Both the position numbers and the translations under genes were made by a program. The notes under the pieces were generated by a model. It worked only from the letters and a program-made list of their open reading frames with translations, was not told the origin of the DNA and searched no databases. Positions 1-9,637 of a stretch of 64,000 bases of DNA are shown here, piece after piece. The first letter of the stretch is position 1. The number at the start of each line of letters is the position of its first letter. This DNA comes from Spirochaetota bacterium (GTDB taxonomy: Bacteria; Spirochaetota; GWB1-36-13; JAKPDD01): assembly GCA_029552945.1 (NCBI GenBank), contig JAKPDD010000043.1, positions 88,562-152,561 on the forward strand, written 5' to 3'.

Positions 1-1
1 T

Positions 2-796
2 CCTCAGGTTGATATACCATCAGATGACTTTCTTAAATCAAAGTATGAAGATAAAAATATTAAAAGTCTTCTAGAGAGTAAAGGTATAAAAAACTTTGAA
101 GAGGCAAAAGAGATACTTGTTAGAGAATACCAGCAGGCAAGGTACTTAATGTTACTTAGAAACTCACTTGAAAAATTAAAATATAAATATAAAGTTAAAG
201 TAAATGATGAGTTTGATGAAAATGGTATTAATAATTATATCTCTGATAAGATAAAACAGGAGGATTATAGTAAAGTATGGCTTATAAATATAGAGGATAA
301 GGTATACTACGCTAAAGATATAGAGGATATGATAAAGACAAATATACTTTTGACTGGTTCTGAAGAAGCTTTAAAAGAATATGAAAAGTCGACTAATAAG
401 GCTAATGTTAGAGGTAATATGCTTAACGAAATAATAGGAGTTTTACTTGTAAAGACAGATGCTGAAAAAGAGGGTTGGATTAATGACCAGGAAACTAAAG
501 ACTTTATAAGTGTATTTATAGACAATGCAAAGACACAGATATATATTAATAATAAAATTGCGAAGAGTATACCAAAACCTGATGAGAAAGCTGCTTTGGA
601 ATATTTTAATAAAAATAAAGATAAGATAAAAAAGTCTTTTAATGAAGTTAAAGATGCAATTATATATAATTTATGGATTGAAGATGTAAAATTAAAGGCA
701 GCAAAATATATTGATAAACTTGTTTCTGAAGCTAAGATAGATATAAATGATAAATATTTTAACAAAAAAGATGAGCCCAAGGATCAAAACAAATAG
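2..796 (+). CDS. SurA/PpiC-like periplasmic chaperone, C-terminal part (5' truncated)
   Basis: The reading frame is open from base 2, so the start lies outside the window. The visible 264 residues are charged and helical. The stretch around VLLVKTDAEKEGWINDQETK resembles the SurA N-terminal helical domain. The C-terminal region (FNEVKDAIIYNLW followed by helices) resembles the helix that swaps back onto that domain in SurA/PrsA-type foldases. No parvulin PPIase core is visible in this portion. It could have been upstream, or the protein could be a chaperone-only form. The family assists folding of outer-membrane proteins in the periplasm. The call rests on domain style rather than a diagnostic motif. 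A hairpin terminator follows 13 bases after the stop. Confidence 0.55.
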   Translation, partial: PQVDIPSDDFLKSKYEDKNIKSLLESKGIKNFEEAKEILVREYQQARYLMLLRNSLEKLKYKYKVKVNDEFDENGINNYISDKIKQEDYSKVWLINIEDKVYYAKDIEDMIKTNILLTGSEEALKEYEKSTNKANVRGNMLNEIIGVLLVKTDAEKEGWINDQETKDFISVFIDNAKTQIYINNKIAKSIPKPDEKAALEYFNKNKDKIKKSFNEVKDAIIYNLWIEDVKLKAAKYIDKLVSEAKIDINDKYFNKKDEPKDQNK

Positions 797-809
797 GATT
801 TAGAACTAA

Positions 810-833
810 AAAAGAGGGTAATCCCCCTCTTTT
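810..833. terminator. Rho-independent terminator, possibly bidirectional
   Basis: AAAAGAGGG (810-818) pairs perfectly with CCCTCTTTT (825-833) across a six-base loop. It ends the SurA-like gene. The A run on one side and T run on the other could also serve the converging phosphatase gene. Confidence 0.75.
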
Positions 834-967
834 ATCTTAAGTTTAATAGAAAATTTTACTATAAGAAAATTTTAAAAATATAAATCCTTAATTATAAAAT
901 TTGTCTAATAAATTGTAGAATTTTTTAATATTATACCTTTAGATTATGTATACATCTATTTGCCAAT

Positions 968-2779
968 TTAGAACTTGACGGTAAGAAGCGTAAAATCATC
1001 AAATAAGTCAATATTTTGAGGTACAAATGTTTCTTTAATAAGGGTTGCTATATCTTTTGCATCAAGGGCAGCCGAACATTTTATTGTTTCTCTTAATAAA
1101 TCTTCTTCATCTTTACCCTCTTTTTCTATGAGTGCTTCTGTTACACCATCTGTAAATAATACTAATACATCATCTTTGTCATAACTTATCTCTTTTTCCT
1201 CAAAATCAACACCATACATAATTCCTATTGGTTTACCTTTAGTTTTTACGTCAATTATTTTATTCCCCTCTTTTTTATAGAAAAACTGGGTATTGTGACC
1301 TGCAAATGAATATTTTATTTTTTTCTCTTTTGTATTTATTACAAAATATGCCAGTGTAATAAATACTCCTTCCTGTAATTCTTCAAATAGTGTATTGTTA
1401 AGTTCTTTTAAAACTTTTGCAGGTGTTTTATGAAATTTTATTTTTTCTTTCAAGAGTGAGTTGGTTATTGCCATAAAAAATGCTGCTGGTATACCTTTTC
1501 CTGAAACATCACCTATATATAAAGCTATATTATCTTCATCTATTATTTTTATTCCGTAAAAGTCGCCACTTACGTTTCTTGCTGGTATATTGATTGCGTA
1601 GATGTTTTTAAGTCCTATGTTAGTCGGTATTGATTGAGATAACATGTTTTTTTGTAGTCTTGCAGCTGTTGATATTTCTTGATATGTTATTTTTTGTTTT
1701 ATCTCTTCTATGTTTGTGATATATTGTTTGTATATATTACCCAATGTTAAACTTATGGAGTTTAAAAGTGAAAAGTCATATTCATCAAAACCGAATTTAT
1801 TTTTAGGATTTGTTACATTTATAAAACCTATTATAGTTTCTGTATTATCTTTTGTTATGATTATTGGTAGTGATATAAAGTTAAAATTTTCTTTTATTAC
1901 CTCTTTTTGTCTAAGGTGTTCTAATGAATAATTATACTTGTATTGGTTTAACCTGTATACAGGTTGTTTAAACTTTTTTGCTATCTTCATTATTCTTGTT
2001 TCATTTATGTTTAGTATCTCCCCCTCTTTAAGACTTGTAATACCTTTTAAGTATACCAACTCAAATAGATTTTCTTCCAGATCTACTTTAATAAATATAC
2101 TTACTCTATCAGCTTCAAGTGTTGAACTTACTATATCACCTGTTATGTTAAATATTTTTTTTATGTTTACTTTATCTATTAAAGTTGTTGACTGATTGAG
2201 TATCGTATAAAGAGCATCAAGTTCTTTTACTCTCTTGTTTGTCTGATTATGTGCAAACTCAAGTTGATCATATAATATTCTATTATATATAGCAATTCCT
2301 GATATTTCAGCTATGTATGATAACATTTTAAGGTCTATATCATCAAAACCTTCTCTTCCTACTGAGTTTACTACCTCAAGTACACCTATTACCTGATTCT
2401 GTACAATAAGAGGAAATGCAATTAAGTTTCTTGTCTTGAAACTTGAAAACTCGTCTATTTTTTTATAAAAATGTGGATTTGTTTCAACATTATTTACAAT
2501 TATAGGTTCTTTTTTTCTTACAACAAGACCTGCTATACCTTCGGTAATTGGGACCCTGTATTCTTTTATTATATCTTTTTTATCACCAACTACACTTACA
2601 AATATTAATTCTTGCTGATTATCATCAAGAAGGAGAACTGAGGCACCTTCTGCTTTCAGTATCTCTGATGTTGTTTCCATTATAGAGTCGAGGAGTTTTG
2701 GTAATGGTAAAACAGAGTTTATTTTTTTACTTATATAGATAACTTTGTCTATAAAAAGTGTTGAAATGTTGCTGTTCAT
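968..2779 (-). CDS. GAF-GAF-SpoIIE (PP2C-type) Ser/Thr phosphatase, RsbU/RsbP class
   Basis: This 603-residue soluble protein has two N-terminal GAF sensor domains (about residues 25-165 and 205-350) and a C-terminal SpoIIE phosphatase domain. Phosphatase motifs include VSGDFYG, GDVSGKGIPAAFFMA and LFTDGVTEA, whose Asp residues bind the catalytic metals. Members of this family dephosphorylate STAS anti-sigma antagonists in partner-switching circuits. Two RsbW-like HATPase genes occur at 22.7 and 30.2 kb and could be kinase partners, but no STAS gene is in the window. The start overlaps the end of the upstream MBL hydrolase gene by 4 bp, so the two are probably co-transcribed. The ligand of the GAF domains cannot be read from the sequence. 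Confidence 0.9.
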   Translation of the reverse strand: MNSNISTLFIDKVIYISKKINSVLPLPKLLDSIMETTSEILKAEGASVLLLDDNQQELIFVSVVGDKKDIIKEYRVPITEGIAGLVVRKKEPIIVNNVETNPHFYKKIDEFSSFKTRNLIAFPLIVQNQVIGVLEVVNSVGREGFDDIDLKMLSYIAEISGIAIYNRILYDQLEFAHNQTNKRVKELDALYTILNQSTTLIDKVNIKKIFNITGDIVSSTLEADRVSIFIKVDLEENLFELVYLKGITSLKEGEILNINETRIMKIAKKFKQPVYRLNQYKYNYSLEHLRQKEVIKENFNFISLPIIITKDNTETIIGFINVTNPKNKFGFDEYDFSLLNSISLTLGNIYKQYITNIEEIKQKITYQEISTAARLQKNMLSQSIPTNIGLKNIYAINIPARNVSGDFYGIKIIDEDNIALYIGDVSGKGIPAAFFMAITNSLLKEKIKFHKTPAKVLKELNNTLFEELQEGVFITLAYFVINTKEKKIKYSFAGHNTQFFYKKEGNKIIDVKTKGKPIGIMYGVDFEEKEISYDKDDVLVLFTDGVTEALIEKEGKDEEDLLRETIKCSAALDAKDIATLIKETFVPQNIDLFDDFTLLTVKF

Positions 2780-3705
2780 AGTATTATCCTGAGTTGCTCT
2801 TCTGCGATTATTAAATTTAGTTCTTTATTTTTATCTTTTTTCAGATACTTTCCAATCTCTTCTACAGTTTTTCTGATCTCTTTATCACTTTTGTTTGGAT
2901 CATGATGAAAGAGTACAATCTTATTTGTGTTTGTTATATTTGATAATATTGTCTCGACAGGACCGTGACCCCATCCTTTTTTATTGTTATTATAATAATC
3001 ATTTGATGTAAATTGTGAATCTATTACTGCGAGATTGCAGTTACTTATAAACCTTGATACTTCGTTATTTTTAGATTCTATTACTTTTTTATATCTTTCT
3101 ATTGTTTTTGATGATACCTTAAGTTGTGAGATTATAAGAGGATTATCTTCCATTATTATCGACCTGTATATTTCATGGTCATAACATGTTGCTATTGTTT
3201 TATCTTTATAATTTATTCGATATCCTAATGTTTTTATGGGATGGTTTAGTAATATTGTATTAATACTATAATTCCCTATCTTGAAAAATTCCTGATTTAT
3301 TTCTTTAAACTCTATATTTGCTCTAAGGTCAGAGAGTTTTATAGGGTAATATTCATAATTCATCTGCCCACCTATAAGGTCTTTAAGTGATTTGTTTCTT
3401 CTTGTAGGGCCATATATATTTACACTAAAGTTTCTTAGGTATATTGGTGAAAAAAATGGGAAACCCTGAATATGGTCCCAGTGTGTATGAGTTATAAGTA
3501 TTGAACACTCATTTATTTTGTATTTTGGGATATATTCTCTTATTATTGTATTACCCAGTTCTCTTATTCCTGTACCCGCATCTATTATTAATAGCTCTTT
3601 ATCATCGTTCATTATTTCTATACAGGAAGTATTTCCACCTATATTTACTGTATTTTCTCCAGGTGTTGGTATTGATCCTCTTACTCCCCAGAATGTTATA
3701 TGCAC
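2776..3705 (-). CDS. MBL-fold metal-dependent hydrolase
   Basis: This 309-residue protein has the metallo-beta-lactamase fold. It opens with a WGVRGSIPTPGE segment and has the metal-binding motif THTHWDHIQGFP, plus further His/Asp residues (CYDHE, DSQFT, WGHGPVE, HHDPN). This subgroup resembles cyclic-nucleotide phosphodiesterase/RNase Z-like hydrolases often found beside signalling genes. The start is GTG at 3705, preceded by AAAGGA; no ATG fits the conserved N terminus. It overlaps the phosphatase start by 4 bp, which suggests one transcript and perhaps a nucleotide-signal link. The substrate is unknown. Confidence 0.85.
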   Translation of the reverse strand: MHITFWGVRGSIPTPGENTVNIGGNTSCIEIMNDDKELLIIDAGTGIRELGNTIIREYIPKYKINECSILITHTHWDHIQGFPFFSPIYLRNFSVNIYGPTRRNKSLKDLIGGQMNYEYYPIKLSDLRANIEFKEINQEFFKIGNYSINTILLNHPIKTLGYRINYKDKTIATCYDHEIYRSIIMEDNPLIISQLKVSSKTIERYKKVIESKNNEVSRFISNCNLAVIDSQFTSNDYYNNNKKGWGHGPVETILSNITNTNKIVLFHHDPNKSDKEIRKTVEEIGKYLKKDKNKELNLIIAEEQLRIIL

Positions 3706-3953
3706 TATTGTATCCTTTTAAAAAAATATTTAAGTATTTATGTTATTTAATTTATCGAATGTTTTATTTTAAAAACTGAGATAAATAAAAAATAATAATT
3801 AGTTTTTTATCAATAATTTTTTATAATACAGATAGAAATTTAAGAATAATAATTAAAATAACCTATCAATCAATATTTATATGGAATATATAAAATTATC
3901 TTAGTTTTTTAAATGTTAAGTTAGCTTACTTCTTTTTTGAATTATAAAATTTT

Positions 3954-4154
3954 TTATTTGTTTTTATCCCATAGACTTATTTTTTCATTAATAAACTCTA
4001 TTAAGCCAGTAGTGATAAATGGATTTATTTTACTTATATTTTCAAATAAGGCCTTATTGTATAAGGCAAAACCCCTGGCAAGGTTTACTGTTGCCTCTTT
4101 TATAGAGTTATTTATTATTTTTTCTAAATTTTGAAAATTATTATTTTGATCCAT
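3954..4154 (-). CDS. small hypothetical protein (66 aa)
   Basis: This short, probably all-helical protein (starts MDQNNNFQNLEKI, ends EKISLWDKNK) lies between the MBL gene and mraY. Its codon use resembles its neighbours, and a GAGG sequence lies nine bases before the ATG. No family is recognised. A similar-length open frame exists on the other strand, but its translation is Phe/Ile/Leu-rich and looks like a shadow. The protein may be real, but the support is only the Shine-Dalgarno and the composition. Confidence 0.45.
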   Translation of the reverse strand: MDQNNNFQNLEKIINNSIKEATVNLARGFALYNKALFENISKINPFITTGLIEFINEKISLWDKNK

Positions 4155-4316
4155 CTTTTAAAACCTCAGATAAAATTATAACATTATTTTTTTGAATTTC
4201 AAGTTTATTTGATATTTTAAAAAAATTTTAATTAACTTATTTTAAAATTTAATTATAAAATTTTAATTTTTAATATCTTTTTTTTACGAATTTTAATAAA
4301 AAACGGAGTTTAAAAA

Positions 4317-5405
4317 ATGTTTTATCTCATGTACAAATGGCTTTATCCTCTGGGTAAAGAGATAGAGTTTTTTAAAGTTTTCAATCTTTTTCAATATGTT
4401 ACATTCAGGTCTCTAATGGCTGTTATTACAACATTTGTTATATCTATTTTAATAGGTCCCAGAATAATTAAATATCTTAAAATTAAAAAGATTGGTCAAT
4501 ATATAAGGGAGATTGGGCCTAAAACGCATTATGTAAAGTCTGGTACCCCTACTATGGGTGGTATTATAATAGTTCTATCTGTTATAGTATCTGTATTTTT
4601 ATGGAGTAGATTTGATAGTTTTTTTACCTGGTATTGTTTTTTAGCTCTTGTAGGTTTTGGATTAATTGGTTTTATTGATGATTATCTTAAGCTTATTAAA
4701 AAAAACACTAAAGGACTTCCTGGCAAAATAAAGATAGTAGGCCAATTTATTGTTGCATTAGTATTATCCGTACTTTTATATTTTAACGTTAATTCATATT
4801 TTTATATGCCTTTTTTTGTTGAACCTATTTTTAATTGGGGTTTTTTTTTCATATTTTTTTCAATGTTAGTTATGATCAGTTCTTCAAATGCTGTTAATCT
4901 TACTGATGGCCTTGATGGGCTTGCTATTGGGCTCTCTCTACTTGTGATGGCTACTTTTGCAGTTTTTTCGTATTTATCTGGCCATAAAATTATTGCTGAT
5001 TATCTTAGAATACCTTTTGTAAGCGGGAGTAGTGAAATAACTGTTTTCCTTGCGAGTATGGGTGGAGCAGGTCTTGGATTTTTATGGTTTAACAGTCATC
5101 CTGCCGAGGTTTTTATGGGTGATACAGGTTCTTTAGGTATAGGTGGCCTTATTGGTAGTGTTGCTGTTGCTATAAAACAGGAGGTATTGCTGGTCCTGGT
5201 TGGTGGTATATTTGTTATGGAATCAATCTCTGTTATATTGCAGGTATTTTTTTACAAGACTAAGAAAAAAAGAATATTTAGAATGGCACCTTTGCACCAT
5301 CATTTTGAAGTTGGTGGTATGCCAGAATCAAAAATTATAATAAGATTCTGGATAATAGGAATAATTTTATCGTTACTTGGATTTGTAACATTAAAGATAA
5401 GGTAA
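4317..5405 (+). CDS. mraY: phospho-N-acetylmuramoyl-pentapeptide-transferase
   Basis: MraY transfers phospho-MurNAc-pentapeptide from UDP to undecaprenyl phosphate to make lipid I at the inner membrane. The 362 residues match the usual length, with about ten membrane segments. Diagnostic motifs are present: FIDDYLKLIKKNTKGLPGK, NAVNLTDGLDGLA (catalytic Asp), FMGDTGSLGIGG and APLHHHFE. The gene stands alone here, outside the usual mur/fts cluster, and is followed four bases later by thpR. The start follows an ACGGAG Shine-Dalgarno. Confidence 0.97.
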   Translation: MFYLMYKWLYPLGKEIEFFKVFNLFQYVTFRSLMAVITTFVISILIGPRIIKYLKIKKIGQYIREIGPKTHYVKSGTPTMGGIIIVLSVIVSVFLWSRFDSFFTWYCFLALVGFGLIGFIDDYLKLIKKNTKGLPGKIKIVGQFIVALVLSVLLYFNVNSYFYMPFFVEPIFNWGFFFIFFSMLVMISSSNAVNLTDGLDGLAIGLSLLVMATFAVFSYLSGHKIIADYLRIPFVSGSSEITVFLASMGGAGLGFLWFNSHPAEVFMGDTGSLGIGGLIGSVAVAIKQEVLLVLVGGIFVMESISVILQVFFYKTKKKRIFRMAPLHHHFEVGGMPESKIIIRFWIIGIILSLLGFVTLKIR

Positions 5406-5409
5406 TTGT

Positions 5410-5949
5410 ATGTTAAGATGTTTTGTAGCAATACCTTTTCCTACTGAAATTAAAAAACATTTTAAAAGTATTTATAAATTTTTGAGTCAAAATAAAAACT
5501 TAAAAATAGTTTCATTAGAAAACTTACATATAACTTTAAAGTTTTTAGGTAATATTCAAGAGAGCATGGTAAATAAAATAGATTCTATACTAAGTTCTAT
5601 AAATTATACTAGTTTCAATATCTCTTTTAAAAATCCAGGAGTTTTTTTAAATAGAGGTAAACCAAAAGTTTTTTTTATTAATATTTTTTCTGATAGTTTA
5701 AAAAATATTACTTTACTTATTGATAATAAACTTGAAATGCTGGGATTCAAAAAAGATGACCGTGATTTTAGACCGCATCTTACTTTAGCAAGAGTAAAAG
5801 GTTTTATAGATAAAAGTTTTACACAAACTTTTTTAGATTATAAAATTGAGGAAATATCATTTAAAGTAGTTAATTTTGTACTTTACAAAAGTGATTTAAG
5901 GCCAGAAGGGCCTATATATACTGAATTGAGAAGTTACAAGCTTTATTAA
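5410..5949 (+). CDS. thpR: RNA 2',3'-cyclic phosphodiesterase (2H/LigT family)
   Basis: This 179-residue 2H phosphoesterase has both HxTx signatures, HITLKFLG in the N-terminal half and HLTLARV in the C-terminal half (preceded by RP). They form the two-histidine active site that opens 2',3'-cyclic phosphates, in this family on RNA ends. The start begins typically (MLRCFVAIPF) and lies four bases after mraY, so the pair is probably one operon. The length is normal for the family. Confidence 0.9.
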   Translation: MLRCFVAIPFPTEIKKHFKSIYKFLSQNKNLKIVSLENLHITLKFLGNIQESMVNKIDSILSSINYTSFNISFKNPGVFLNRGKPKVFFINIFSDSLKNITLLIDNKLEMLGFKKDDRDFRPHLTLARVKGFIDKSFTQTFLDYKIEEISFKVVNFVLYKSDLRPEGPIYTELRSYKLY

Positions 5950-5954
5950 ATTTT

Positions 5955-6137
5955 TTATTTAAATCTATAGAATTTCTGTAAGTTTTTCCAACTTCTATCA
6001 TATGTTTTTTCACCTTCTGGGGTAAAAAAGCATGCAGGGAATTCTGCTTTTTCTCTATGATATTCAAGACATTCTTTACATTTTCCATGTCTTGTACAAC
6101 CAGGGTATGTGCATCTACAGGTCAAAACTTTCTCCAA
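5955..6137 (-). CDS. small cysteine-rich protein, DUF6485-like
   Basis: This 60-residue protein has a tight cluster of cysteines (CRCTYPGCTRHGKCKECLEYH, then ACFF) and a conserved-looking PEGEKTYDRS segment. The pattern matches the short DUF6485 family of anaerobes, recalled from memory. The Cys spacing suggests a metal or Fe-S site, but the function is unknown. It converges with thpR, with five bases between the stops. The ATG follows the weak ribosome-binding site typical of AT-rich leaders. Confidence 0.75.
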   Translation of the reverse strand: MEKVLTCRCTYPGCTRHGKCKECLEYHREKAEFPACFFTPEGEKTYDRSWKNLQKFYRFK

Positions 6138-6226
6138 TTTATTATTTTGTTATTTTAAAATAAAAATTTATTATCTTCTCTGATTAAATTTATAAAAAGT
6201 ATTTTAAAAATTTAGAGGTTTATTTA

Positions 6227-7273
6227 ATGTCTGAAAGACCAATAAAAGTTTTAGCAATAGATGATGATAAACTTATTTTAAAACTTATAAAAACAATACT
6301 TGTAAATCATAATTTTGTTGTTGAAACTGTTTTTGATCCGTTGGATGCATATTCATCAGCACTTGTTTTTGAGCCAGATATAATCACAATAGATCTTATG
6401 ATGCCAGAATTATCTGGTTGGGAGTTATGTGATATTTTCAGGAGGGACCCAAAGTTTAAGAAAGTGCCGATAGTTATACTTACTGCTAAAGACGATAAGC
6501 AGGAGAGGGAAGTTGCTAGATATCTTTTTAAGGTTAATGATTATATAGTTAAACCATTTGAAGCTGAAGAGCTTGTAAAAAGACTTAATTTTGCACTTAT
6601 AAGAAGAGACAGTTTAGAAAAACAGGAAAAAGACTTTTTTGAGACTATTCAGGTTATAGGTTCACTTGCAGAAGAACTAAAAATAAAAAATGAGAGCCTT
6701 GAGAGACAGATAAGATTAAGAGAAGAGACAATAATAAATATTATGAAATCATTAACAATAGCACTTGATGCAAAGGACCCATACACAAAAGGACATTCAG
6801 AGAGAGTTGCTGACTATTCAGAGCTTATTGGAAAAGAGATGGGACTTTCAAGTAATGAATTACTTAAACTTAAGAGGGGGGCTATACTTCATGATATTGG
6901 TAAAATTATAATTGATATATCGTATATCTCGAAACCAGGACCTCTTACACCGGAAGAGTTTCAGATAATGATGAGCCATCCTTCAGTTGGTGCAAAAATA
7001 CTTGAACCCCTTGATTTTCTTGATGAGGAGATTTTTATTGTTGAAAGGCATCATGAATCATGGGATGGTTCTGGCTATCCTAAGGGCCTTAGAGAGGATG
7101 AGATAGGACTTTTGCCTTCTATAGTGTCGGTTGCAGATGTTTTTGATGCACTTACATCTGATAGGAGTTACAGAAAAGCGTGGCCAAAAGAGGATGCAAT
7201 AGAGGAGATAAAAAGACTTAGGGGTAAAAAGTTTAATCCAATTGTTGTTGATATATTTTTAAGAATATTTTAA
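6227..7273 (+). CDS. response regulator with HD-GYP c-di-GMP phosphodiesterase output
   Basis: The 348 residues comprise a receiver domain (about 5-125) and an HD-GYP domain (about 170-345). The receiver has the acidic pair DDD near residue 12, the phospho-acceptor Asp in TIDLMMPELSG and the Lys of VKPFE. The HD-GYP domain has HSERVADYS, HDIGKI and HHESWDGSGYPKGL. All known catalytic motifs are intact, so it should hydrolyse c-di-GMP under control of an unknown histidine kinase. A short helical linker joins the domains. It probably shares a transcript with the TlyA-type gene six bases downstream. It is the only clearly active-looking c-di-GMP enzyme in the window. Confidence 0.95.
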   Translation: MSERPIKVLAIDDDKLILKLIKTILVNHNFVVETVFDPLDAYSSALVFEPDIITIDLMMPELSGWELCDIFRRDPKFKKVPIVILTAKDDKQEREVARYLFKVNDYIVKPFEAEELVKRLNFALIRRDSLEKQEKDFFETIQVIGSLAEELKIKNESLERQIRLREETIINIMKSLTIALDAKDPYTKGHSERVADYSELIGKEMGLSSNELLKLKRGAILHDIGKIIIDISYISKPGPLTPEEFQIMMSHPSVGAKILEPLDFLDEEIFIVERHHESWDGSGYPKGLREDEIGLLPSIVSVADVFDALTSDRSYRKAWPKEDAIEEIKRLRGKKFNPIVVDIFLRIF

Positions 7274-7279
7274 TATCTT

Positions 7280-8008
7280 ATGGAAAAAGCAAGATTAGAT
7301 GAAATTCTTGTTGATTTAAATCTTTGTGAATCAAAGTCAAAAGCAGCATCTTTAATAATGTCGGGAAACGTTATTGTAAATGGTGTTGTATCAACAAAAC
7401 CTGGTAAAAAATATAGTAAGAATGTTGAAATTAGAATAAAGGAGGTTTTCCCATATGTAAGCCGGGGTGCTTTGAAACTTAAAAAAGCTATAGAGTTTTT
7501 TAATATAAATGTAGAAAATAAGATATGTATAGATATAGGCTGTTCAACAGGTGGATTTACTCAGGTTTTACTTGAAAATGGAGCAAAAAAGGTATATGCA
7601 GTTGATGTGGGGGTAACACTTGATTATAGGCTTAGAAATGATAAGAGAGTTGTTACTATGGAAAAAATAAATGCAAGATATCTTGAACCTTCTATGTTTT
7701 TAGATCAGATTGAGTTTGCAACAGTTGATGTATCATTTATATCTTTAAGACACATATTCCCAGTTTTAAAAAAGCTTGAAATTCCTTTTGTTGTTGTTCT
7801 TATAAAACCACAATTTGAAATTGGTGATAGAATAAAGGGTTTTGATGGTGTTGTAAAAGAGCAAAAGTATAGAGATGATGCAATAGACTCTGTTTTACAA
7901 TATGCTGAATTTAGTTCATATGCCAAAATTGGTATAGTTGAAAGCCCTATAAAGGGCCCTAAAGGTAATATTGAATACTTGCTTTATTGTAAAAAAACTA
8001 TAATTTAA
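7280..8008 (+). CDS. tlyA: TlyA-family rRNA (cytidine-2'-O)-methyltransferase
   Basis: This 242-residue protein has an N-terminal S4 RNA-binding domain (RLDEILVDLNLCESKSKA, about 1-60) and an FtsJ-like Rossmann methyltransferase. The SAM-binding motif is CIDIGCSTGGFTQVLL near residue 80. The conserved DVSFISL and LIKPQFE segments are also present. The family 2'-O-methylates cytidines in 16S and 23S rRNA, and some members were described as hemolysins. The length is slightly shorter than the common 265-270. It follows the HD-GYP gene by six bases. Confidence 0.9.
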   Translation: MEKARLDEILVDLNLCESKSKAASLIMSGNVIVNGVVSTKPGKKYSKNVEIRIKEVFPYVSRGALKLKKAIEFFNINVENKICIDIGCSTGGFTQVLLENGAKKVYAVDVGVTLDYRLRNDKRVVTMEKINARYLEPSMFLDQIEFATVDVSFISLRHIFPVLKKLEIPFVVVLIKPQFEIGDRIKGFDGVVKEQKYRDDAIDSVLQYAEFSSYAKIGIVESPIKGPKGNIEYLLYCKKTII

Positions 8009-8272
8009 AATTTGCTCATTTTGAATAAAGATTTTTTGGAATATTTTTAAGTTAAAAGTATATACTTTTAAAACTAAAATAAAAATAGTATATCTTAATA
8101 TTGACATTAATAAGTGTTAGTAAAAATAGATGAACTATATAATTATCATTACAGCTTAAGAAGTTTTTAGTAACGGTAGGGATAAGACTTTAAAATAATT
8201 TTTATTTTCTAGTTGGAGAAATTTTATTATTATTTTAATTTTATTAATTATGATTAAAAGTGAGGTAATTTT

Positions 8273-9637
8273 ATGGAAAATATTGGTATTCTTTCACAAT
8301 CTGAAATAATAAATAATAGGTATCAGATTATCTTACTAATTGGTAAAGGTGGTTTTGGTTATACATATCTTGCTCTTGATCAGGTGGATAAAAATGAAGT
8401 TGCAATAAAGGTTGTCCCTTTTTCTAATATCAAAGAGTGGAAAGAGCTTGACCTTTTTGAAAGAGAGATAAAGGTTTTAAAAAATATAAAACACCCAAAT
8501 ATACCAGCTTATATTGATGACTTTAGTTTTATAAAAAATAATGATCAGTATTTTGTATTAGTGCAGAAGTATATAAAGGGTAAGAGTTTAAAACAACTTA
8601 TAGAAGATGGGAAAAGATTTTCTATACAGGAAGTAGAAAATATATTAAAATCTCTACTCGAAGTACTTGTTTATCTTCATAATCTTCAACCTCCAATAAT
8701 TCATAGGGATATAAAACCAAATAATATAATAATTGGAGAGGATGGAAAGCCATATCTTGTTGACTTTGGATCAGTTGGAAGCTTAGTTAAGGATACTGTA
8801 GCAGCATCAAACACTTTTGTAGGAACAATAGGTTATATGAGTCAGGAACAACTTTATGGGAAGGCTATACCAGCATCTGATATTTACTCACTTGGTATGA
8901 CTATGGTTTATATATTAACAGGAAAAGATCCAGTAAGTTTTGATATGGATGGCGAGAAGGTCAAATATGATAGTTATGTTAATATACCAAACAGGTTAAA
9001 ACTACTTATAGATAAGATGATAATGGTTGATTATACGAGAAGGATAGGTGATGCTAAAAAAGCTCTTGATTATCTTAATGGAAAAAGCCTTCAAGTAGGA
9101 GAGGAAAGATTAGCATCTAAAAAAGTAAAGGTTGAAGTTATATCAGATTCTGTTAAAATGATTAATTTTAAGATGACTGCAAATAGGTTTCTGGGTATAT
9201 TTTTAATTTTTTTCTCTATTGCATGGGACTCTATGGTTTTTGGTGTTGCGTTACCTTCTATAGTAGCTGAAAATCTTAATTTTGTTTTTTTCTTATTGCC
9301 TTTTATTATTGCAGGAATATTTTTGCCTCTATTTGCTTGTTATAACTTATTTGGTAACTATTCACTTTTTCTTAATAAAGATTATTTAAAACTTGAAAAA
9401 TCTGTTTTAGGTTTTGTATTTTCGTCTAAGTCGTTAAATTATATTGATTATAAAGGAGTTAAAGTTTATAAAAAAGTTTCCAGAAGTAATAATAATTATA
9501 ATGAATATTATGTTGTAAATGTTAGTGGTATCAAAAATACTATTGAAATTGGTGATTTGATGGGATTTGATGAGGATGATGCCGAGTTTCTTGCTCAAGT
9601 AATAGATAAACATATAAAAGATAATTTTTTAACTTAA
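8273..9637 (+). CDS. membrane-anchored Ser/Thr protein kinase (Hanks type)
   Basis: The kinase domain occupies about residues 15-275. It has a glycine loop (GKGGFGYTYLA), a VAIKVV lysine, the catalytic loop HRDIKPNNII, DFGSVG and an activation segment GTIGYMSQEQ. Two hydrophobic segments follow (about 305-325 and 335-360). A roughly 90-residue cytoplasmic tail after them resembles small PH-like or DUF-type domains of bacterial membrane proteins. All catalytic residues are present, so it should phosphorylate Ser/Thr. Substrates are not evident, and no PP2C phosphatase is adjacent. It sits in a gene-poor stretch, which suggests a monocistronic unit. Confidence 0.93.
   Translation: MENIGILSQSEIINNRYQIILLIGKGGFGYTYLALDQVDKNEVAIKVVPFSNIKEWKELDLFEREIKVLKNIKHPNIPAYIDDFSFIKNNDQYFVLVQKYIKGKSLKQLIEDGKRFSIQEVENILKSLLEVLVYLHNLQPPIIHRDIKPNNIIIGEDGKPYLVDFGSVGSLVKDTVAASNTFVGTIGYMSQEQLYGKAIPASDIYSLGMTMVYILTGKDPVSFDMDGEKVKYDSYVNIPNRLKLLIDKMIMVDYTRRIGDAKKALDYLNGKSLQVGEERLASKKVKVEVISDSVKMINFKMTANRFLGIFLIFFSIAWDSMVFGVALPSIVAENLNFVFFLLPFIIAGIFLPLFACYNLFGNYSLFLNKDYLKLEKSVLGFVFSSKSLNYIDYKGVKVYKKVSRSNNNYNEYYVVNVSGIKNTIEIGDLMGFDEDDAEFLAQVIDKHIKDNFLT

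Noticed and set aside
4074..4100. sigma-54-like TGGCA...TTGC sequence
   Set aside because: The spacing between the GG and GC elements is about 14 rather than 10 bases and it lies inside a small gene.
3937..4134. 65-codon frame on the plus strand
   Set aside because: Its translation is Phe/Ile/Leu/Ser-rich with no motif and it shadows the more protein-like minus-strand 66-residue gene.
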